Below are positions 50,543 through 56,782 of a DNA stretch of 56,782 nucleotides, one piece after another; position 1 is the first letter of the stretch; every line of letters begins with the position of its first letter. The notes beneath the pieces were generated by a model. That model saw only the letters and a program-made list of their open reading frames with translations, was not told where the DNA came from and made no database searches. The stretch comes from Microtetraspora sp. NBRC 16547 (GTDB lineage: Bacteria; Actinomycetota; Actinomycetes; Streptosporangiales; Streptosporangiaceae). The stretch covers positions 1-56,782 of the forward strand of contig NZ_BSSE01000040.1 in assembly GCF_030268965.1 (NCBI RefSeq), written 5' to 3'. The translations under genes were made by a program, and so were the position numbers.

Positions 50543-51025
50543 TCAGACAGCGCCATCGATGAGCATCCTGTCCAGTTTGGCGTAACCCTCGTCGACACCG
50601 ACCTCCATGCCGCTGCGCAGCCACGCGTCGCGGCCTTCGAAGCTGTCGACCAGCGACTGCGTCCGCAGCCGCGTACGGCCGTCGCCCAGGTCCTCGAACC
50701 ACAACGTCTCCAGCGCGACTCCGTCGGGATCGCCCTCGAACGTGAAGGTCTGCACGATGCGGTCCGGCCGTACCTCGTGGAAGCAGCCGTGGAACCCGTA
50801 CTCCGTGCCGTCGTGCACCGAGACGTACCGCCAGCTGCCGCCGGTACACGCGTTCCAATGGTCGATCCGGGTGGCCGGGGCGTTGGGGCCCACCCACTGG
50901 GCGAACAACGCGGGATCGGTGTGGGCGCGCAACAGCTGCTCGGGTGTTGCCGCGAAGTCACGAGTCGTCCGGATGATCGGCAGCCTCGGGTCGGCTTCGA
51001 TGATCGTCTCCGTGATCCTGTTCAT
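50543..51025 (-). CDS. SRPBCC (AHSA1-like) protein
   Basis: 160 residues. IIRTTRDFAATPEQLLRAHT, DPALFAQWVGPN, GGSWRYVSVHDGTEYGFHGC, FHEVRPDRIVQTFTFEG: the START/AHSA1 helix-grip barrel. Coupled to an ArsR gene with a 68-bp overlap, a very common pair in actinobacteria. Ligand unknown. Confidence 0.9.
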   Translation of the reverse strand: MNRITETIIEADPRLPIIRTTRDFAATPEQLLRAHTDPALFAQWVGPNAPATRIDHWNACTGGSWRYVSVHDGTEYGFHGCFHEVRPDRIVQTFTFEGDPDGVALETLWFEDLGDGRTRLRTQSLVDSFEGRDAWLRSGMEVGVDEGYAKLDRMLIDGAV

Positions 51026-51353
51026 GCTCGTCTCCCTTCATCTCCGCCAGGACGGCGTCAAGGCGGCGGTAGCGCTGCTCGACGCGGCCCCGGTGGCGCT
51101 CGATCCAGGTGTCCATCAGGTCGAAGGCCTGGACCTCCAGGCGCACCGGCCGGGGCTGCGGCCCTCGCGGTCGGCTGACGAGCCCGGCGTCCTCGAGCAC
51201 CCGCAAGTGCTTGTAGACGGCCTGCAGCGTCATCCGGTACGGCTCGGCCAGCTGGCTCACGGTCGCGTCGCCCTCCGAGAGCCGGGCCACCATGTCGCGC
51301 CGGGTCGGATCCGCGAGGGCGGCGAAGACTCGGGAAAGCGCGTCCGCGGTCAT
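50958..51353 (-). CDS. ArsR-family winged-helix regulator
   Basis: 131 residues from ATG 51353 (MTADALSRVFAALADPTRRD). HTH VARLSEGDATVSQLAEPYRM and TLQAVYKHLRVLEDAGLVSR. No metal-binding Cys, so the ligand is not a thiophilic metal; it likely responds through the SRPBCC partner. The frame to 51596 adds unrelated residues. Autoregulation through upstream inverted repeats is likely. Confidence 0.9.
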   Translation of the reverse strand: MTADALSRVFAALADPTRRDMVARLSEGDATVSQLAEPYRMTLQAVYKHLRVLEDAGLVSRPRGPQPRPVRLEVQAFDLMDTWIERHRGRVEQRYRRLDAVLAEMKGDEHEQDHGDDHRSRPEAADHPDDS

Positions 51354-51365
51354 CGCCCCCTCCGG

Positions 51366-51428
51366 TTTCAACTCAATGGCTGAAAGGACTGTAGGCCGTA
51401 GGTCACCATCCGTCAACCCTGTGGTTGA
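51366..51428. promoter_or_regulatory. ArsR operator candidates
   Basis: TTTCA (51366-51370) and TGAAA (51381-51385) face each other across 10 bp; TCAACC-CTGT-GGTTGA (51413-51428) is a perfect palindrome. Both share the TCAAC/GTTGA type arm. Confidence 0.45.
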
Positions 51429-51671
51429 AAGCGCTGCTTCATGCTGTGCGTCAGCCGAGCCGTTCGGTGGCCACGCTCCGGCCCCGCGACCGGCCCGACA
51501 GCTCTGCCAGGTCGTCGGCGGTGAGGCGGAGACCTCGCCGTCATCAACGAATGGCTCTGACCAACTTTGGTGCAGGCCCTGAACGGCTCGCATCACATCG
51601 GATCTTGTCGGCTTCGTCGGTGGGCGGTCGCTGTGGCGACGGCTCGCGTTCAGCCGACCCGGGCACTGTGG

Positions 51672-51697
51672 CGCAGGCGGTTGATCAACCGCCTGCG
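51672..51697. promoter_or_regulatory. Uninterrupted perfect 26-bp palindrome upstream of the secreted protein gene
   Basis: Arms CGCAGGCGGTTGA and its exact complement meet without spacer, ending 57 bp before the GTG start. Its centre GGTTGATCAACC resembles the arms of the palindrome at 51413, so one regulator may see both. Otherwise 51429-51754 has no gene. Confidence 0.55.
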
Positions 51698-51754
51698 GTC
51701 ACGGTGGCCCAGCGCCCTGGCCACGGTCCGGGCGAGGTTCCGAAGGAGTTCTGC

Positions 51755-54175
51755 GTGTGTAGCAATACGACGGCGCGCCGTCTTGGGGGAGTGGCGGCGA
51801 TGGCGATCGTCGTCGCCTCGACACTGGGGTTCGGCGTCGCGCCGGTCCTGGCGGCCGACGCCGATCAGGCCGACACGGTGGTCCTCAGCGAAGACTTCTC
51901 GTCAGGGGAACTTCCCGCGGGGTGGACCAGCCACCTCGGCGCCTGGCAGGTCAGGGATGGCCGTCTCGAAGGCACGTCCGTGAACGGCCAGCGTGCTCGC
52001 GTCACGTTCGGGACGAGCTACGACAACTACCGGCTCGAGGCCACGGCGAACTTCCTGCGGGTGACGGACAGCTCCCGCTGGCTCAACCTGGCAGCCGACT
52101 TCCACGGTGCCGCGGACTACGGTTCGGTGTTCGTGGTGCGCAGCAACACCAAGCTGAGCAACGGTCTCGAATACGCGGTGAACAAGTCGGCCGGAGGATC
52201 GTACACGTCGCCGGTCACCGCCGCCGCGGGCATCGCGCTCAACACGAACGAGACGCACGCGCTGTCGCTCGAAGTACGCGGAACCCGGGCCACGCTGTCG
52301 ATCGACGGCGTCGCGTACCTGTCCACGAACGATCTGTTCCGTACGAACGGGACCCTCGGCCTCGTCATCAACAACGCGACAGTCGCCTTCGACGACATCA
52401 AGGTGACCAAGCTCGCCCCCGAGGCGACCGCGCCGGGCGCGCCGAGGGGACTGCGCGTCTCGCAGAAGGACGGCCAGGCCACGCTGACCTGGTCCGAACC
52501 CGCCGACGCGGGCAGGACGCCGGGCGGGGCGCCCGCGACCGTGACGGGATACGAGGTCGCGGTCGGCGCGGCCGGGGCCCCCGCCGACGGCCTGACGTGG
52601 TCTCCGGCGGCCGGAACCTCGCACACGTTCACGGGCCTCACGCCCGGCGCGTACGCGTTGTGGGTGCGCGCCGTCAACAGCGAGGGCAAGAAGGGCGAGC
52701 CCGCGAGCGTGAACGCGTCACCGGGCGTGCCCAAGATCAAGGGCTTCAGCAGGACGCTCAGCGGCGGCGCCTGGAACGCCGGGCACGTGCAGGGCATCGC
52801 GGTTGACCAGGCGAACGGCTACATCTACTACTCGTTCACCACTCTGCTCGTGAAGACCGACCTCGAGGGCAACGTCATCGGCACCGTGGGCGGGTTCACG
52901 GGGCACCTCGGCGACCTCGACTTCAACGAGGCCGACGGCCGCGTCTACGGCTCGCTCGAATACAAGGCGCAGAAGGCGTTCTACATCGCGGTCATCGACG
53001 TCGACGCGATTGACGAGATCGGGATGCAGGCGCAGAACTCCGACATCGTGCGGACCGTCTACCTCGACGAGGTGGTCGCCGACTTCACCGCCGACATGGA
53101 CGGCAACGGCGTCTTCGACGGGGACACCGCGAACACCCCGGACCACCGCTACGGCAGCAGCGGCATCGACGGCGTCAGCTTCGGCCCGAAGTTCGGCAGG
53201 ACCGACGGCACGCGATACCTGACGGTGGCCTACGGCGTCTACTCCAACCTCAATCGCACGGACAACGACCACCAGGTGCTGTTGCAGTACGACATCAGTG
53301 ACTGGGCCCGCTACGAGAAGCCGCTCGTCGAGACGGCTCCCCACCACAGCGGCCCGGAGAGCGTGTCGGGGAAGTACTTCGTGCGCACCGGGAACACCAC
53401 CTACGGCGTGCAGAACCTGGAGTACGACGACTTCCTGGGGCGCTGGTTCATGGGCGTGTACGCGGGGGCGAAGCCGGCCTTCCCGAACTACACGCTCTTC
53501 GCGGTGGACGCCACGACGAAACCCGTGCTGGGTGAACTCGTCGGCACCGGTGGAGACCGGGGCCTCCTGATCGCGCTGGCGGAGGACGGGCGGACCCACG
53601 AGCCCACCGGCATCCGCGGCTGGGTCCAGAAGGCGGATGTGGGGATGGAGTCGCTCGGTGACGGGCTCTTCTACCTCGCGCGCAACGGCTCGCAGAATGG
53701 GAAGCAGACCGCCGACATCACGCTCCACCGGTGGACCGGCGACAGCGAGACGCCGTTCGTGCCGGTGAGCGACGAGAGCGAACTCCACCGCGCGCCGGCC
53801 ATCACCTCCCCGGCTCCCGCAGGAGGCAAGGTCGGCCGGGCGTACGCCCACACCTTCACCGCCTCGGCGTTCCCGAAGGCGACCTTCGAGGTAACCGCGG
53901 GCAGGCTGCCCGAGGGGCTCACGCTTGACGGCGCGATCGGGGTGCTCTCGGGCACGCCGGCGAAGCCGGGGCAGGCCGCCTTCACCGTGACCGCCACGAA
54001 CGGCGTCGATCCGGCCGCCGTCCAGCATGTCGCCATCAAGATCACCCCCTCGGGTGCGAACGACGGCAACAGCGGTGGCAACGGGAACGGGCAAGGCAAC
54101 GGGAACGGGAACGGGAACGGCGGAGACAAGGGGAACGGCGGCGGCAACGGGAAGGCGAACGGTTCCGCCTCCTGA
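51755..54175 (+). CDS. Large secreted multidomain protein (LamG-like, Fn3, propeller, Ig, Gly-Asn tail)
   Basis: 806 residues from GTG 51755 with GAAGGAG upstream; the frame opens earlier but only this start gives a clean signal peptide (AIVVASTLGFGVAPVLAA). Regions: concanavalin-like jelly roll about 35-195 (LGAWQVRDGRLEGTSVNG, FDDIKVTKL); Fn3 about 205-310; a beta-propeller-like region about 320-660 (VQGIAVDQANGYIYYSF, DNDHQVLLQYDISDW); an Ig He_PIG domain about 690-775 (LPEGLTLDGAIGVLSGTPAK); and a flexible Gly/Asn tail. Likely binds and perhaps processes polysaccharide outside the cell; no catalytic residues assigned. Confidence 0.82.
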   Translation: MCSNTTARRLGGVAAMAIVVASTLGFGVAPVLAADADQADTVVLSEDFSSGELPAGWTSHLGAWQVRDGRLEGTSVNGQRARVTFGTSYDNYRLEATANFLRVTDSSRWLNLAADFHGAADYGSVFVVRSNTKLSNGLEYAVNKSAGGSYTSPVTAAAGIALNTNETHALSLEVRGTRATLSIDGVAYLSTNDLFRTNGTLGLVINNATVAFDDIKVTKLAPEATAPGAPRGLRVSQKDGQATLTWSEPADAGRTPGGAPATVTGYEVAVGAAGAPADGLTWSPAAGTSHTFTGLTPGAYALWVRAVNSEGKKGEPASVNASPGVPKIKGFSRTLSGGAWNAGHVQGIAVDQANGYIYYSFTTLLVKTDLEGNVIGTVGGFTGHLGDLDFNEADGRVYGSLEYKAQKAFYIAVIDVDAIDEIGMQAQNSDIVRTVYLDEVVADFTADMDGNGVFDGDTANTPDHRYGSSGIDGVSFGPKFGRTDGTRYLTVAYGVYSNLNRTDNDHQVLLQYDISDWARYEKPLVETAPHHSGPESVSGKYFVRTGNTTYGVQNLEYDDFLGRWFMGVYAGAKPAFPNYTLFAVDATTKPVLGELVGTGGDRGLLIALAEDGRTHEPTGIRGWVQKADVGMESLGDGLFYLARNGSQNGKQTADITLHRWTGDSETPFVPVSDESELHRAPAITSPAPAGGKVGRAYAHTFTASAFPKATFEVTAGRLPEGLTLDGAIGVLSGTPAKPGQAAFTVTATNGVDPAAVQHVAIKITPSGANDGNSGGNGNGQGNGNGNGNGGDKGNGGGNGKANGSAS

Positions 54176-54213
54176 GGCACATGACGGCTCGCCCTACCCG
54201 ATCGAGGGATGCG

Positions 54214-54244
54214 CTCTCCCGGCCCGGCGAAGCGGCCGGGAGAG
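54214..54244 (+). terminator. Terminator after the secreted protein gene
   Basis: CTCTCCCGGCC and GGCCGGGAGAG form a perfect 11-bp stem, 38 bp after the stop. Confidence 0.7.
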
Positions 54245-54362
54245 GCGAAGATGTGGAAGATACGTTCTTCGCGGACAGGGCTGAGTCGGGACGTATCAGA
54301 ACATTGCCGGATATTTGCCGCTTCGGACGTGGGAACGCGTCCGGGGCGGACATCTACGGGTC

Positions 54363-54623
54363 GTGGCCACGAGGATCGAGCACGAGGGCCCCGTGCCCGT
54401 GCACCGGCAGCTCGCGGGCATCCTCCGCGACCAGATCCTGAGCGGCCACATCGAACCGGATTGCCCGCTTCCCTCGGTGGAGAGCCTCCAGCGGTCGTAC
54501 GGCGTGCGGCCTGAGGACGCGCGCCGGGCGATCCAGGAGCTCAGCGACGAGGGTCTCGTCTACATCCTCGCCGACCAGGGGGCCTACGTGTCCTCCCGCG
54601 CCGAGGAGACCGGCGGCGGCTGA
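54363..54623 (+). CDS. Short GntR-type DNA-binding protein
   Basis: 86 residues from GTG 54363: only the winged HTH of GntR (VPVHRQLAGILRDQILSGHI, LPSVESLQRSYGVRPEDAR, AIQELSDEGLVYILADQGAY). No effector domain, as in the many stand-alone GntR-like proteins of Streptosporangiales. It lies 23 bp before the YceI gene and could regulate it. Confidence 0.8.
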   Translation: MATRIEHEGPVPVHRQLAGILRDQILSGHIEPDCPLPSVESLQRSYGVRPEDARRAIQELSDEGLVYILADQGAYVSSRAEETGGG

Positions 54624-54646
54624 CGCCCAACGACTAGTGTGGATAT

Positions 54647-55195
54647 ATGGGTATCGAGCCTGGTGTCTACACGATCGGTCCCGAGTCCGGGCGGCTCCTC
54701 ATCAGGACGACCCGCGCCGGGCTGGGCGCGAAGGCCGGCCACGATCTCACCCTTGAGCCCACGCGATGGCGCGGAGAGGCGACCGTGGCGGACCCGGCCA
54801 GCTCCTCGGTCACGGTGGAGGTCGATGTCGAGTCGATCGAGGTCAGAGAGGGAACCGGCGGCATCAAGCCGCTCAGCGACTCCGACCGCGCGGACATCGT
54901 GCGGAACCTGCGGGACAAGGTTCTGAACGCGCGGGAACACCCGACGATCACGTTCCGGTCGTCACGGGTCGACGGCACCGTCGAGTCGTTCCACGTCGAG
55001 GGCGACCTCACCATCGCTGGGGTCACCCGTACCGTCACCATGGAGGGCCGGGCGGCCGACGGGCGGGTGCGCGGTTCTACGACCGTGGTGCAGAGCAGGT
55101 GGGGGATCCGGCCCTACTCGGCGTTCTTCGGCACGCTGAGGCTCAGCGACGAGGTCGGCGTGGAGTTCGACGTCGCTCTCGCTCCCGGCGCCTGA
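54647..55195 (+). CDS. YceI-family lipocalin-like protein
   Basis: 182 residues: GVYTIGPESGRLLIRTTRAG, KAGHDLTLEPTRWRGEA, NAREHPTITFRSS, VEGDLTIAGVTRTVTMEGR, the standard YceI barrel that binds polyisoprenoids or amphiphiles. No signal peptide, so cytoplasmic in this organism. Start ATG 54647. Confidence 0.9.
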   Translation: MGIEPGVYTIGPESGRLLIRTTRAGLGAKAGHDLTLEPTRWRGEATVADPASSSVTVEVDVESIEVREGTGGIKPLSDSDRADIVRNLRDKVLNAREHPTITFRSSRVDGTVESFHVEGDLTIAGVTRTVTMEGRAADGRVRGSTTVVQSRWGIRPYSAFFGTLRLSDEVGVEFDVALAPGA

Positions 55196-55226
55196 GGGCC
55201 GGCGGGCAGGCGCCGTACGCCCGGCT

Positions 55227-55640
55227 TCAGGCGCGTCGCGACCGCATCCCCTTCACAACCTTGACCTCCCCGCTGGTGGCCAGCTCGGCGTACTCGGCGG
55301 ATTCCACGGGGTAGATCGCGACCTTGCCCTCCTTGTCGAAATGCACGCCCCATCCGAACCTCTTGGGCAGGCTGGACGCCCGCATGCACGCCTGGGGCTT
55401 GGCGAAGAACCCCGCCCACAGCGCCTCGCGGTCGCGTGCCAGCTCCTCGTCGGTGACGCCCTGGGAGCGCATCTTCGACATGAAGAGCACTTCCTCCTCG
55501 GTGTAGGCGTACGGCGCCTCGATGATCATGTCGTACTGCAGGCGGGCGATGGTCTTCTTCCCGCCCCGCTCGGGCGGCACCGTTCCCTCGACGGCGGGGC
55601 AGTCGTCGGAGATGACGATGAATGTCTCAATGTCGTTCAC
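55227..55640 (-). CDS. DUF6157 family protein
   Basis: 137 residues from GTG 55640 (GGAGGG upstream). DDCPAVEGTVPPERGGKKTI, ARLQYDMIIEAPYAYTEEEV, LFMSK, KPQACMRASSLPKRFGWGVH: the recognisable DUF6157 pattern. Function unknown; cytoplasmic. Confidence 0.85.
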   Translation of the reverse strand: MNDIETFIVISDDCPAVEGTVPPERGGKKTIARLQYDMIIEAPYAYTEEEVLFMSKMRSQGVTDEELARDREALWAGFFAKPQACMRASSLPKRFGWGVHFDKEGKVAIYPVESAEYAELATSGEVKVVKGMRSRRA

Positions 55641-55736
55641 ATGACCCTCCGTCGTGACCTTCCCGCCCACGTGCCGGCGGACGATCGAACGGTGCCACAA
55701 GCCGGGACGCGTGTCGATGTGAACCCGGCCGGCGGC

Positions 55737-55870
55737 TCAGGACGCCGTGGTGGGGGACTCGACGGGCAGACCGGCCTCGACCCAGTCCTGGATGCCCTCG
55801 CGGCACAGCCTGGAGGAAGGGAGCCACCGGTCGATCCTGGCGAAGTGGCGGCCATACGCCGCATGATGTG
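55737..55870 (-). pseudogene. C-terminal remnant, possibly rhodanese-like
   Basis: A minus frame without start reads YGRHFARIDRWLPSSRLC then REGIQDWVEAGLPVES and stops at 55737-55739. The GIQDWVEAGLPVE ending resembles the last helix of rhodanese domains. It begins exactly beside the IS605-type hairpin, so an insertion or excision cut the gene. Confidence 0.35.
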
Positions 55871-55875
55871 GCACG

Positions 55876-55915
55876 GGCTGAATCCCCAGCCTTCAGGCTG
55901 GGGATCGCGTCCAAC
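55876..55915 (+). mobile_element. Solitary IS200/IS605-type end
   Basis: ATCCCCAGCC and GGCTGGGGAT form a perfect 10-bp stem with loop TTCA (55882-55905), flanked by GGGCTGA upstream, as in right ends of tnpB-bearing elements. No tnpA or tnpB is near. Same TTCA loop as the hairpins at 3617 and 5081. Confidence 0.55.
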
Positions 55916-55920
55916 CGATT

Positions 55921-56223
55921 TCAGTGCTCGTCCCAGTGCCCCTCGTGGAGGGCGTGGCGGTGGCCGTCGTGGACGTAGTCCACGTGATCGCCGTGCGGCA
56001 CCGCCACATGGCCGCAGGCGTGACCGTGCTGGTGCGCGTGCTCCCCGTGCGGGACATGGGAGGCAAGCTCGCACTCGTCGACGTGATCGCCATGCGCGCG
56101 GTGCAGGCAGCCGTCGTGGACGTAGTCGACGTGATCGCCGTGTGGTACGGCGACGTGCCCGCAATCGGGCCCGTGGACATGCTGGTGCCCCGGATGCTGA
56201 CGGTGCTCGGCGGATGTGGTCAC
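55921..56223 (-). CDS. His-rich small metal-binding protein
   Basis: 100 residues from GTG 56223 (AGGTGGGG upstream). Two repeats of a module with HVHGPDCGHVAVPHGDHVDY and HGHACGHVAVPHGDHVDYVH, each with CGH and PHGDH motifs; more than a quarter of residues are His and three are Cys. Such proteins in actinobacteria probably bind Zn or Ni as store or chaperone. Single gene; no clear metal-regulator box seen upstream. Confidence 0.8.
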   Translation of the reverse strand: MTTSAEHRQHPGHQHVHGPDCGHVAVPHGDHVDYVHDGCLHRAHGDHVDECELASHVPHGEHAHQHGHACGHVAVPHGDHVDYVHDGHRHALHEGHWDEH

Positions 56224-56456
56224 TGGTCCCCACCTCGATGAATGCGTGTGATGGCTCGCGTTCGGCCCTGGTCAGCGACCCCCTACCCGACCGTTAATCA
56301 TGCGGAACCCGTCATTTCCCACGAATCCACTCATTGGGGCAAACGGTGGCGAAATTGGGCTGAGGTGTTCACGCGTCCACCACGGCCCGTCACACGCGCT
56401 CGCCCGCCCATCACAGACGCGCGCCGGACATCCAAGTGACGGAAAGGACCATGAGG

Positions 56457-56782
56457 TCACGGGGTCCGGTGGGTGCGCTTCCGCGGTTGGGGTGATCCGG
56501 TTTCGTCGTCGGGTTCGGTCAGGTGTGATCTGGCGCTGAGGCCGTGGCGGATGAGTGACTGGGCGTTGCGGACGACGGCGTCGAAGGTGTCGCGTTTGGG
56601 GTTCCACCATTCGGCGGCCCAGTTGAGGGCGCCGAGGATGAGGAGGTGGGCGACTCGTGGGTCGAGGCCGGGGCGGAGTTCGCCGGCCTTGTCGAGGTCG
56701 CGGAGGAGGTTTCGCCAGAGTTTGCCGTATTCGGCTTCTTCGGCGAGTTGGCGGGTGTGGAGGTGTTCGGGGATCTGGCCGG
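56457..56782 (-). CDS. TetR-family regulator, C-terminal part (runs off right edge)
   Basis: The minus frame entering from the edge reads GQIPEHLHTRQLAEEAEYGK, LWRNLLRDLDKAGELRPGLD, HLLILGALNWAAEWWNP, FDAVVRNAQSLIRHGL and stops at 56457. This is the KstR/FadR-like TetR_C ligand domain (dimer helix ILGALNW). The DNA-binding half is outside the window. Confidence 0.8.
   Translation of the reverse strand, partial: GQIPEHLHTRQLAEEAEYGKLWRNLLRDLDKAGELRPGLDPRVAHLLILGALNWAAEWWNPKRDTFDAVVRNAQSLIRHGLSARSHLTEPDDETGSPQPRKRTHRTP

Noticed and set aside
1-56782. Looked for tRNA/rRNA genes, CRISPR repeats, integrase and att sites of a genomic island
   Set aside because: No cloverleaf, spacer-repeat pattern or integrase gene was seen; mobile DNA present is limited to IS remnants and one IS605-type element.

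Overview
The window is very GC-rich DNA with strong third-position GC, many GTG starts, dense four-base ATGA/GTGA gene overlaps and lineage-typical families (F420-type and cupin-XRE proteins, DUF2871, DUF6157, ECF sigma, several TetR). This points to a filamentous actinomycete, most likely of the Streptosporangiales (Nonomuraea/Microbispora-like); the family is an inference from gene content, not a measured result. No rRNA, tRNA or CRISPR array was seen.

Layout. 1-5.1 kb is a graveyard of mobile DNA: IS30 and IS3 transposase tails, an IS3 terminal repeat, a dinB gene between 23-bp inverted repeats, IS21-like end repeats, a decapitated TIM-barrel gene, a frameshifted DppA-type D-aminopeptidase, and an IS200/IS605-type element with dead tnpA and intact-looking tnpB. 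5.1-9.1 kb holds a VOC protein, a membrane-anchored propeller-like protein, and a thioredoxin-reductase-like flavoprotein divergent from an XRE-cupin regulator. 9.4-16.2 kb is a complete dipeptide/nickel-type ABC operon (binding protein, two permeases, two ATPases) ending in an LD-carboxypeptidase, with an unexpected 38-codon histidine-stripe ORF translationally wedged between the two permease genes. 16.3-18.1 kb is an ABC-F gene with a seven-codon leader ORF and attenuator-like hairpin. 18.4-24.9 kb has DUF2871, an aldehyde dehydrogenase/nitrilase-like pair (the nitrilase lacks its catalytic Cys), a MacB-type exporter and an IclR regulator.

25.0-37.8 kb is the most interesting part. A TetR gene, two heme oxygenases, a NuoF-like diaphorase, a 3Fe-4S-type ferredoxin, a VIT1/CCC1 iron transporter, a neocarzinostatin-fold surface-anchored protein, a His-rich bicupin and a dipeptide-type ABC importer lie together. 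Related palindromes built on ACGACA-N3-TGTCGT lie in three divergent intergenic regions: VIT1/neocarzinostatin-like, ABC importer/heme oxygenase 1, and heme oxygenase 2/TetR. I propose a TetR-controlled heme acquisition and degradation system: surface capture, import by a Dpp-type transporter, ring opening by a heme oxygenase with its own NADH-FMN/Fe-S-ferredoxin electron chain, and iron disposal by VIT1. Co-location and operators are read from sequence; heme as substrate of the importer and surface protein is inference.

37.8-56.8 kb is mixed: small membrane protein, ECF sigma factor, P450, RtcB RNA ligase, truncated luciferase-like and frameshifted DUF2079 genes, a secreted TAP-like hydrolase, an IS4 remnant that cut a carboxymuconolactone decarboxylase gene, an SDR/TetR divergent pair, a secreted 5'-nucleotidase, an ArsR/SRPBCC pair, a large secreted multidomain protein behind a perfect 26-bp palindrome, short GntR, YceI, DUF6157, a solitary IS605-type end, a His-rich small protein and the C-terminal part of a TetR regulator running off the right edge.
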